In this document: in pieces, positions 1-6,610 of the stretch
Numbering within the stretch: the first letter of the stretch is position 1
Layout of the letters: every line of letters starts with the position of its first letter
DNA from: Fidelibacterota bacterium
GTDB taxonomy: Bacteria; Fidelibacterota; UBA2242
DNA: 9,661 nt
Assembly: GCA_023229045.1 (NCBI GenBank)
Contig: JALOAB010000068.1
Coordinates: forward strand, 1-9,661
Reading direction: 5' to 3'
Program-made: the position numbers and the translations under genes
Notes under the pieces: generated by a model
What the model was told of the DNA's origin: nothing
Seen by the model: the letters and a program-made list of their open reading frames with translations, nothing else
The model's database searches: none

Positions 1-1022
1 TGGGTTGTGCCGAGCCCAACCACATCACAGGTCAGCCCGCGGTTATAATTAGATTCGATATGACTAACCCGCAAAATATCACCGCAATTAATCTGAATCG
101 TACCATTATTTTCAACGATTCTGGATTCTTTATTATTGATTGATACCAACAGGTAGATCAGTTTCGGAGGTTCGAATAAAACCGCCGGATGTTCCGGCTC
201 GACACCCATCAATTTAAAAAACTCATTGATGGCATAATTGTGATAACGTATTTTCAGTTCAATGCTTTTCAGACTTTTAGACGATTCGACCCCGAAAGCC
301 GGGATATGGAAGGTCGTCAGCGCGTAATAGGTGGCCGATTTTCTCTGCTCCGGATATTTGGTATCGGGCGCCAGGGTGTTGGTATTCATAAAATGAAATT
401 TATGCTCGGAGTTTTCGACCCGGGCGTTGATACCTTCGATTACCTTGCGAGCCATTTCTTCAAGATTGAGAGTGTCCCGGCCGAATATAGCCTGGCTGGC
501 ATCCGCGATTATCGATTGACCGTAGCGATACGGATTGCGGTTTTCATCAATATACCTTTCGCTATAAAAACCACTGCCGTCATGCAGATTCAGGAACAGA
601 TCGCTCTCAGCCATTAATTGCTTAATGATGGTTACGATTTGATCGTCAATGTCGCTCGGTTCTTTGTGGTCAAAGCGCCGGTTCATGTCGCCATTGACGC
701 CCCGTTTATTCAAAATTATCGAATGGAAATTAGCCCGCGGAATGACGACCAGATTGCCCCTTTCCAGTACCAGATCAGGGTAAAGATCGGCCGAGAGGTA
801 ACCCCCTGGCTCATCCCCCTGAATGCCTCCCAATATGAAAATGGTCTTGCCGTTGAAGCGACCGTATAATTTGTACACATGCAGTTCATTGGGAGTATTC
901 TCGAAATAAACCTTATAATCGCGCCCGGGGCGTTTGGTTTCTGTCGCTAATCCTGGGTCGGCCAGCCAGGACAGGGCTAGTCCGATTGTCAGAATTGCTC
1001 CTATGGTTCTAATTCTCTTCAA
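1..1022 (-). CDS. Csd4/Pgp1-like M99 (M14-type) zinc DL-carboxypeptidase, 3' end cut by window edge
   Basis: Predicted exported zinc carboxypeptidase that trims peptidoglycan tripeptide stems to dipeptides. I translated this open frame by hand; 340 codons are visible and no stop is reached. The start is TTG at 1022: the next in-frame ATG is at codon 113, inside the catalytic domain, whereas TTG gives a clean signal peptide (KRIR, then a hydrophobic stretch 7-20, with cleavage likely after GLA at 24-26). An AGGGAAGAG Shine-Dalgarno-like stretch lies just upstream. Visible motifs are GGIQGDEPGG (65-74), NGDMNRRF (110-117), LNLHDG (145-149 region) and FGVESS (243-248). This gives zinc ligands Gln68, Glu71 and His147, and catalytic Glu246. 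Glutamine in place of the usual M14 histidine is the known signature of Helicobacter Csd4. From about residue 280 a beta-rich C-terminal region begins and is cut off. The gene overlaps the Csd6-like gene by 14 bases, suggesting coupled translation. Confidence 0.87.
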   Translation of the reverse strand, partial: MKRIRTIGAILTIGLALSWLADPGLATETKRPGRDYKVYFENTPNELHVYKLYGRFNGKTIFILGGIQGDEPGGYLSADLYPDLVLERGNLVVIPRANFHSIILNKRGVNGDMNRRFDHKEPSDIDDQIVTIIKQLMAESDLFLNLHDGSGFYSERYIDENRNPYRYGQSIIADASQAIFGRDTLNLEEMARKVIEGINARVENSEHKFHFMNTNTLAPDTKYPEQRKSATYYALTTFHIPAFGVESSKSLKSIELKIRYHNYAINEFFKLMGVEPEHPAVLFEPPKLIYLLVSINNKESRIVENNGTIQINCGDILRVSHIESNYNRGLTCDVVGLGTT

Positions 1023-2304
1023 TCCACTCTTCCCTGACGATCTTCATGTTTCCGGGGAAACCCTTGATTACCATCGTTTTCAAGCCCGCATCACGATAAC
1101 CATCCGCCTGATAAATCTGCCTGAAAGTTACATTCCAGACCTGTTCTTCGCTCGTCTCGATTTTTAGAGCGCTTCGCTCGACGCTAACCTCTTTTGACGC
1201 CTGAAAAACCTGCGTTTTATAATCGCGCCACCCCGCTAAGTCATATTCACCGCTCACGAAATCATCCGCATAAAAAGCCAGATAAGTTTCGATATCCATT
1301 TTTTCCCAGGCATTTTCCCAGCTTTGTAAAAATTGCCCAAGCAGTTCTTCGGTCGACAGGCGAGGCGCGGTCGGCTTGAAGGTCTCGCGCACAATCTTCC
1401 AGCCCGAACCCACCGGAACAAGTATCAATTGTTTCTGACCCTCGCTATAAAAGGTCGGACTGAGATAACGTTGGCGGAATTTCAGGTGCGTTTCATGGTC
1501 CGACACCAATACGCTCACTTTGTCGACCGACACGGTTTTCCATTGATAGCGCTCTTCCAGCGAGCTTTTGTAAGTTTCATATTGCTTCGGATTGCGTCCG
1601 CTTTCATCTCTGAACGCGGGAGCATAATAACTTATATAAGCCGCAATCGCGCCGCTGTCCCAGCTCTGCGCCCAACCGTCAGTAAAATTCGTCCAGTGTT
1701 CGATTGTCGCCTGGTAATCTGATCCGGCAACGTCATATCCACTCAAATCATTGAGGATAATGACCGGAGTTTGGTTAATTGTAACATATTTTGCCAAGTT
1801 TAAAATTTGACCGTTTTCGAGCGAAACACAGCCCTCGGTCAGGAAATCTTTAATGGCCTCATTGCGCCCGTGAATCCAGATATTCGAACCGCGCCGATTT
1901 TGCAGGCGATCGATGAAATTCGGATAATCCAGCGTATAGGCGATCGGACCGTACTTAGGAGTCAGCTTGCCTTCCGGCACGCGTCCATTGACGTAGTAAA
2001 TCCCCTCCGGCGTTTTCAAATCGCCCTCGCGTTCCTTGTCACCGTTCCGTCGTCCCGTCGTAACCCGATATTCCTTGGATACTTCCAATGCGCCGGGCGC
2101 ATTACTTTTCACCATGAACATTTTCTGATGCGTTTTATCAACTACCAACACATAACCAATCGAATCGGCCGAAACATTGACTACATTCGAAAAAAGGGGA
2201 TCAGCCAGGATTGAAACTGGGAATCGGATTAGCAACATTAGAATCAACAGGCGCCGCGATATTATTATTTTCGAGTATTTCATTTTCACGTTAGTAGATC
2301 TCAT
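1009..2304 (-). CDS. Csd6/Pgp2-like YkuD-domain L,D-carboxypeptidase with two NTF2-like domains
   Basis: Predicted periplasmic enzyme that removes the terminal D-Ala from peptidoglycan tetrapeptide stems, preparing the substrate for the Csd4-like enzyme encoded next. Numbering is from ATG 2304 (431 aa). A signal peptide is visible: basic KYSKIIISRR followed by LLILMLLIRF, with cleavage near ILA-DP. The YkuD domain spans about 45-185, with IHGRN (His145) and TEGCVSL (Cys159). The arginine that follows the GC pair in ordinary YkuD transpeptidases (GC-I/V-R) is serine here, as expected for the carboxypeptidase-type Csd6/YafK branch. The C-terminal half looks like two related NTF2-like domains, about 200-310 and 318-431. 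Both contain a W...W...Y..FY...F pattern and end in a KIVRE strand. Helicobacter Csd6 has one such domain. ATG 2283 (MKYSK...) is an equally reasonable start, and TTG 2310 is possible. None has a clear Shine-Dalgarno site. Confidence 0.85.
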   Translation of the reverse strand: MRSTNVKMKYSKIIISRRLLILMLLIRFPVSILADPLFSNVVNVSADSIGYVLVVDKTHQKMFMVKSNAPGALEVSKEYRVTTGRRNGDKEREGDLKTPEGIYYVNGRVPEGKLTPKYGPIAYTLDYPNFIDRLQNRRGSNIWIHGRNEAIKDFLTEGCVSLENGQILNLAKYVTINQTPVIILNDLSGYDVAGSDYQATIEHWTNFTDGWAQSWDSGAIAAYISYYAPAFRDESGRNPKQYETYKSSLEERYQWKTVSVDKVSVLVSDHETHLKFRQRYLSPTFYSEGQKQLILVPVGSGWKIVRETFKPTAPRLSTEELLGQFLQSWENAWEKMDIETYLAFYADDFVSGEYDLAGWRDYKTQVFQASKEVSVERSALKIETSEEQVWNVTFRQIYQADGYRDAGLKTMVIKGFPGNMKIVREEWIEEN

Positions 2305-2417
2305 AATCAATTCGCGCCGAAATTAGGCATTTATGAGCTTTTTTAAAATATGAGTCCGAAATAAAATTTTCCGAAACTTCCTGAAACGTAATAATGATTA
2401 TTAAAAGATAGTCCTGA
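2305..2417 (-). other. AT-rich gap upstream of the csd6-csd4 pair, with repeated CCGAAA-type motif
   Basis: This 113-base gap separates the last glycosyltransferase from the peptidoglycan-trimming pair. It is much more A/T-rich than its flanks and probably carries a separate promoter for the pair, but I could not pick a convincing -35/-10 set. CCGAAA occurs at 2317-2322, 2356-2361 and 2371-2376, and the variant CTGAAA at 2381-2386. No terminator hairpin with a T-run is visible after the glycosyltransferase stop, so read-through from the glycan genes remains possible. Confidence 0.35.
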
Positions 2418-3398
2418 TTAACCGCCTGCTATCCCCTTGATCAGCGCAGACGCCAATAATCCGCGCACCAACCAATTGGACAGCGGAAAGGGCGTTATTT
2501 CAAAAAAGAACCAGAGTGTTTTGAATATAAAATCGGTTTGGAGAGTTCGGCCGACCCAGTATTTGATCTGTCGATTGCTTTCTCCGGGTGATTTGATGAA
2601 TTGCATTCCATATATTCTGCCCAGTTCCGGGTGTTTTTCAACCAGATAGGGCACAACCTGGCGCCCAAATTTCTCAACGATTTTTAAAACATGATCAAAT
2701 GGACGATAATGATGGTGAATTACTTTGATTTCCGGATCGAAAAACATACCTTTCGGAAATTTCTGCCAGAGCCGGTAAGCCATCTCGGTGTCTTCGCCGC
2801 CGTATTGACAAATATCGGCATCGAAAGCATCGATTATTTTCAACGCAGAATGCCTTATTGATGTTAATCCAAAAATAAAATATTGAAAAGGTAAGGGACG
2901 ATCTATGCCGATCGTACGCGCCCCGCGCCGACTTTCGTACAGATAGCGTTGATACTTGTCATATGGATTTTCCGGAGCGGGCAGTAGCTCACTTACGATT
3001 CCCATAACTTCCGGCTGGTCATACCAGGCAACATGTCGGGCGATAAAATCCCGGCCCACTTCCATATCGGAGTCCAGAAAGATAATAATTTCGCCAGTCG
3101 TATTGCGGATTCCAGTGTTGCGCGCCGCGGCTAGCCCGCGATTTTCCGGATGCTCAACCAGCCTGAAATTTTCCGGTAAATTCATTTCTCGAAAAATTTC
3201 AGCGGTGGTATCGGTCGAGCCGTCATTTACCACGATGACCCTGAATTTTTCAGACGGATAGTCTTGCCGTAACAGCGCATGCAGGCAAATTCGCAAAGCG
3301 CTGGCGGCGTTGTAAGCCGGAATGATAACTGTAACTGCTGGCTTAAGAGCGCTCAGGGGGTTGACTCCGTTAAATATTGTTCTAGACGATTGGTACAT
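2418..3398 (-). CDS. GT2 family glycosyltransferase (GT-A fold)
   Basis: Predicted inverting glycosyltransferase that moves a sugar from a nucleotide-sugar to a growing surface glycan, working in the cytoplasm or at the inner membrane. Numbering from ATG 3398 gives 326 aa. The GT-A nucleotide-binding domain starts at VTVIIPAYN (about 22-30). NDGSTD is at 58-63, NRGLAAARN at 86-94, the metal-binding DSD at 109-111, and the acceptor-side GGEDTEMAYRL at 200-210 carries the likely catalytic acid residues. HHHYRPF follows at about 228-234. The C-terminal tail (about 288-323) is hydrophobic and aromatic, including LWFFFEI, and may sit on the membrane. The start overlaps the upstream glycosyltransferase by 46 bases. 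A TTG at 3407 lies three codons earlier, but ATG is preferred. The sugar and acceptor cannot be read from sequence. Confidence 0.9.
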   Translation of the reverse strand: MYQSSRTIFNGVNPLSALKPAVTVIIPAYNAASALRICLHALLRQDYPSEKFRVIVVNDGSTDTTAEIFREMNLPENFRLVEHPENRGLAAARNTGIRNTTGEIIIFLDSDMEVGRDFIARHVAWYDQPEVMGIVSELLPAPENPYDKYQRYLYESRRGARTIGIDRPLPFQYFIFGLTSIRHSALKIIDAFDADICQYGGEDTEMAYRLWQKFPKGMFFDPEIKVIHHHYRPFDHVLKIVEKFGRQVVPYLVEKHPELGRIYGMQFIKSPGESNRQIKYWVGRTLQTDFIFKTLWFFFEITPFPLSNWLVRGLLASALIKGIAGG

Positions 3399-4420
3399 TC
3401 CGTCCAATTATAGCACTGAACGGTTTTAAGTCCGCGATCAGCCAGTCCTGCTCGGAGTTGCTCTGATTTAAGTAGTTTTATAGTTTGTTGTGTTAAACTG
3501 TTGACGTCATTGATCTTACAGAGTAGAGCATTTTCTTGATCGATCAAATATTCAAGTACTCCGCGATTCATTGTCGCCACCACGGCACAACCGCAGGCCA
3601 TGGCTTCCATGGGCGGCAGAGGCCAGCCTTCCCAGTGACTGGTATGTAAAAAGACTTTACTTATGTTATACAGGTGGCGCAATTCATCAACTGGCGGGCG
3701 AATAATAACTTTCACCCACGCCGGGATGCGATGTATCGGTCGGCGCGGCGCGGCGATTATAGCTTTTAATTCCGGTATTTTATTTTTCAACATCTTCAAT
3801 ACGGCTATGCTATCTTTTGCCCCTTTGATCTTGTGGGGATGATAAACCATCAGCACGTCATTCGTAGGCGGTGGTGGCGGAGTCTCAATAAAAAATTCAT
3901 GCGGATGAATCGCGTTGCCAAGTGGTCCTAAGCATTTTTCGCCGATTTTATTAATTTCATCAATAATCCAACTTGAGACTGCAATTTTTTCCAGCGGTAG
4001 ATGATAGGTTGCCAAAACGCGCTTTTTTTGCGAAAAATAGGTCTCGAAACTCTGCAATAAGTAAAATTTGCGGCCGTGTTCCGGTGGCAAGTTGGCAACG
4101 GCTTCGGCGGTCTGCCAACCGACTGCTACAACGGCATCGCCGAGCGGGACATATTTCGATATGATGCTTCGTACGACCATGACATTAACACTCGGATTCG
4201 GAACATAATAGAGGTTATTAGTCACATTCTGAAGATGGTCGAGCAACGATGAAATTTTCTTGCGAAATGCATATATTGGATTGCCGGTTCTGACTTCCAG
4301 TGGATAAACCAGGGTAATCTCATGGCCGCGCTCCGCCAGCCGGTTGGCATATTCGTTAATAACCTTGACTCCGCCCATCGGAATTTTAATAAAGCCTGGC
4401 AAAACAAAGGATATTTGCAT
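3353..4420 (-). CDS. GT4 family glycosyltransferase (GT-B fold)
   Basis: Predicted retaining GT-B glycosyltransferase of the surface-glycan cluster. The chosen start is ATG 4420 (355 aa), one base after the stop of the preceding gene. A longer reading from ATG 4486 would add 22 residues unlike the family N-terminus and overlap the upstream gene by 65 bases. The N-terminal domain begins MQISFVLPGF, followed by the glycine-containing acceptor loop (MGGVKVINEYANRL, 15-28). The C-terminal nucleotide-sugar domain contains VYHPHKIKG (about 192-200) and the canonical EX7E pair, Glu264 and Glu272, in HWEGWPLPPMEAMACG. A run of five prolines (181-185) links the two domains. The 3' end of the gene is markedly A/T-rich. 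It reads into the overlapping GT2 gene, consistent with one transcript. Donor and acceptor are unknown. Confidence 0.9.
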   Translation of the reverse strand: MQISFVLPGFIKIPMGGVKVINEYANRLAERGHEITLVYPLEVRTGNPIYAFRKKISSLLDHLQNVTNNLYYVPNPSVNVMVVRSIISKYVPLGDAVVAVGWQTAEAVANLPPEHGRKFYLLQSFETYFSQKKRVLATYHLPLEKIAVSSWIIDEINKIGEKCLGPLGNAIHPHEFFIETPPPPPTNDVLMVYHPHKIKGAKDSIAVLKMLKNKIPELKAIIAAPRRPIHRIPAWVKVIIRPPVDELRHLYNISKVFLHTSHWEGWPLPPMEAMACGCAVVATMNRGVLEYLIDQENALLCKINDVNSLTQQTIKLLKSEQLRAGLADRGLKTVQCYNWTECTNRLEQYLTESTP

Positions 4421-4421
4421 C

Positions 4422-5504
4422 TTATATTCTGACTCCGATGGTTTCATAATACCGATACAATTCCTGCACAACGTTGCGGAAATCATGTCTCTGTTCCACC
4501 CATCGGCGGCTGGCCGCCATTCGCCTTGGCAAATCCGTTGGATTCCCGATCAACTCAAGTAATTTGTTCTTTAGGTCTGTGGTTCCGGCAATAATAAACG
4601 GATGATCAGGGATGAATTTTTCATAGGTTGGATTCAGATATGTCACACAAACCAAGCCCAAAGACAGAGCTTCCAGCGAATTCATGCCATAACCCCAGGC
4701 GTGATCGGTAATCTGATCGATGTAAATATCCGCCTGCTTTTTCAATTCGATGACTTTGGCGTGCGGCTGATTCTCGATGAAAATGAACCGAATGCCATGA
4801 TTTTGTTCGAGTTCTTTGCAGACCCGGATAATTTCATCGGAACCCTTGATCCGGCGGTTGGTTGTGGCATGGCAAATGGTCAGCGGACTGCCGGGTTCTT
4901 TTTTAGCTTGAAATGCCAATACATCATAAGGCAAGAAGAGATATTTCAGGTTCGGATGACGAAACGTCAGATCTAGTTCGCTGGTAACATTCAGATCGCT
5001 GATCTTATCCATTTCCGGAATGACGCCGCGGTTGCGCATGTCCTGACCATGGTAGGCACAGATAATCTTATTGCCGTTGGCTTTCATTTTCCTGGCAAAA
5101 CGCGCATCGCGGTAAAAATCGGCTCCCCATTCAAAATGATAAATATCAAAATTCTCTATTTCATATTCACGGATGGCCTGTTCGATGATTGGCCGCCACA
5201 ATACTTCCCGCATTTGGAAGAGCCTTTTCTGCCAGTTGGGCGGATTCCATAACGGAGGATAGCCCGGTAATTCGGCGTACGGATCACGCCCGTCAACATG
5301 CCGCACGAACGCCACCCGCGGCTTGATAAACCACGGCTTGGATGCGATCAATGGCAAATTCAGACAAATGTCTTCCGGATAACCGCCTGAACTTCTGTAC
5401 CAGGTTACATAGCGGCAGACATTACCACTTGATTCATGAGCGCGCTTCCAGTACGAAAGTGTACCAACGGTATTTTCAGGCGAAATGTAGAGAATTTTCA
5501 ACAT
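4422..5504 (-). CDS. GT-B glycosyltransferase (GT4-like, divergent active-site motif)
   Basis: Predicted cytoplasmic glycosyltransferase of 360 aa. It starts MLKILYISPEN, as GT-B N-terminal Rossmann domains do, and has the acceptor-side segment AYHGQDMRNRG (150-160) common in GT4-like enzymes. The donor domain includes ICHATTNRRIKGSDEI (about 210-225, an unusual form of the sugar-nucleotide loop), then DQITDHAWGYGMNSLEALSLG (263-283). The second glutamate of the EX7E motif is present (Glu278), but the position eight residues earlier is Trp270, so the canonical pair is incomplete. This arrangement also occurs in some GT4 subfamilies and need not mean loss of function. The ATG at 5504 overlaps the stop of the upstream gene by 7 bases. 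The coding region is more G/C-rich than the gene before it. Substrate unknown. Confidence 0.85.
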   Translation of the reverse strand: MLKILYISPENTVGTLSYWKRAHESSGNVCRYVTWYRSSGGYPEDICLNLPLIASKPWFIKPRVAFVRHVDGRDPYAELPGYPPLWNPPNWQKRLFQMREVLWRPIIEQAIREYEIENFDIYHFEWGADFYRDARFARKMKANGNKIICAYHGQDMRNRGVIPEMDKISDLNVTSELDLTFRHPNLKYLFLPYDVLAFQAKKEPGSPLTICHATTNRRIKGSDEIIRVCKELEQNHGIRFIFIENQPHAKVIELKKQADIYIDQITDHAWGYGMNSLEALSLGLVCVTYLNPTYEKFIPDHPFIIAGTTDLKNKLLELIGNPTDLPRRMAASRRWVEQRHDFRNVVQELYRYYETIGVRI

Positions 5505-6610
5505 TCAGACAGTTCTTGATAGACTTTTAAAAGGGTTGGCAGAGTCTTGTCCCAATTATATTTTTTCCGTACAGCCTGACGACCATGTTCCCCCATTATT
5601 TTTCGTACATCTGGATTTTTTAGGAGATAAAGAATCCGATCTGCAAGGTTTTCCGGCGTCAATGGATCAACTATCAAACCCGCTCCACTTTCGACGACAT
5701 ATTTAGCGATAGAGGGCACATTGACACCAAACACCGGAATTCCCATTGCCATAAATTCAAATGGTTTTACCTGAATAGAACGTTGATAAGATTCATTAAG
5801 TTGCATAGACGCAAAACCAATTACAACCTGAGATATCAATGCTGGAATTTCAGCATAGGGAATGGGGGGTTGAATTTCGACACTCTTTTCCAAACCTGAT
5901 TCTGAGATCATTCGCTCTAATGTTAAACGATACCATTGAGTACCACTACCTACAAATAGTAGGTGGGCTTCCGAAATCGTCTTACGTACAATTTTCATGG
6001 CATTGATCATTAGTTCAATGTTACGCCCAGGTACGATTTGACCATGATAAAGAATAACGAGTTTCTTTGTTTCCTTACGGTCTACAGGGAAAAAATCGAC
6101 AATGGGATAGTTATAAACAATAGAACGCTTAGGGTGAAATGGCCGCAGATGCGCCTCCACCCAGGGTGTGACTGTAATGATATGATCAGCTGCCCGCATG
6201 CAAAGGTACTCCAAACTTTGCGAAAAAAAACCGGATAAAAATCGAATAAAGAAATTTCTGCGCGAAAAATCCATGAAAAACCAAAAAACACTCTCGTGGG
6301 CATCGTATATCACTTTACGTCGATATTTATACTTCAGCCACAATCCAAATGGTAAAAGCTCAAATTCATGCAAATGATAAATATCAGCTTTTAGCTTAAG
6401 CGCAATACGATAAGCAGTTAACAAATTGTGCCAATAACCTTTTTCTTTGAACAGCGCAAATCGCACGCCATCTTTCTCATTGACCTCTTCTCGATCCGGC
6501 GCTACGATAGTTACTCGATAGCCCCTTTTCGCCAGAGAGCGTGCTTCTTTATAGAAGATACGGTCATCAGTCGGACTGTGTCCGAGAGCAATATGAACGA
6601 CCTTGCTCAT
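5498..6610 (-). CDS. GT4 family glycosyltransferase, A/T-rich
   Basis: Predicted GT-B glycosyltransferase of 370 aa. The N-terminal domain carries HSPTDDRIFYKEARSLAKRG (11-30), a typical opening of this GT4 group, then HLHEFELLP (79-87) and YDAHES (102-107). The donor domain starts near LVILYHGQIVPGRNIE (184-199). FVGSGTQ is at 219-225 and the substrate loop is QVKPFEFMAMGIPVFG (280-295), where Glu285 matches the second glutamate of EX7E and the first is replaced. The start ATG 6610 overlaps the flippase stop in an ATGA junction and has an AGGAAG ribosome site almost next to it, which supports translational coupling. Base composition is clearly more A/T-rich than the flippase before it, with many A-runs around 6218-6290, suggesting a separate origin. 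The sugar transferred is unknown. Confidence 0.9.
   Translation of the reverse strand: MSKVVHIALGHSPTDDRIFYKEARSLAKRGYRVTIVAPDREEVNEKDGVRFALFKEKGYWHNLLTAYRIALKLKADIYHLHEFELLPFGLWLKYKYRRKVIYDAHESVFWFFMDFSRRNFFIRFLSGFFSQSLEYLCMRAADHIITVTPWVEAHLRPFHPKRSIVYNYPIVDFFPVDRKETKKLVILYHGQIVPGRNIELMINAMKIVRKTISEAHLLFVGSGTQWYRLTLERMISESGLEKSVEIQPPIPYAEIPALISQVVIGFASMQLNESYQRSIQVKPFEFMAMGIPVFGVNVPSIAKYVVESGAGLIVDPLTPENLADRILYLLKNPDVRKIMGEHGRQAVRKKYNWDKTLPTLLKVYQELSEC

Noticed and set aside
189..1167. Three consecutive plus-strand open frames opposite the Csd4-like gene
   Set aside because: They lie antisense to a minus-strand frame with clear M99 motifs and signal peptide; their own translations show no recognisable domain, so they are shadows.
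1194..2214. Plus-strand open frames opposite the Csd6-like gene
   Set aside because: Antisense to a well-supported YkuD protein; no ribosome sites or domain motifs.
2391..2412. Terminator after the GT2 gene from the AATAATCATTATT inverted repeat
   Set aside because: The stem is only A/T pairs around a single-base centre and has no G/C content to halt polymerase.
4421..4486. 22-residue N-terminal extension of the GT4 gene at 3353-4420
   Set aside because: It would overlap the preceding gene by 65 bases and does not resemble the GT-B N-terminus, which begins exactly at ATG 4420.
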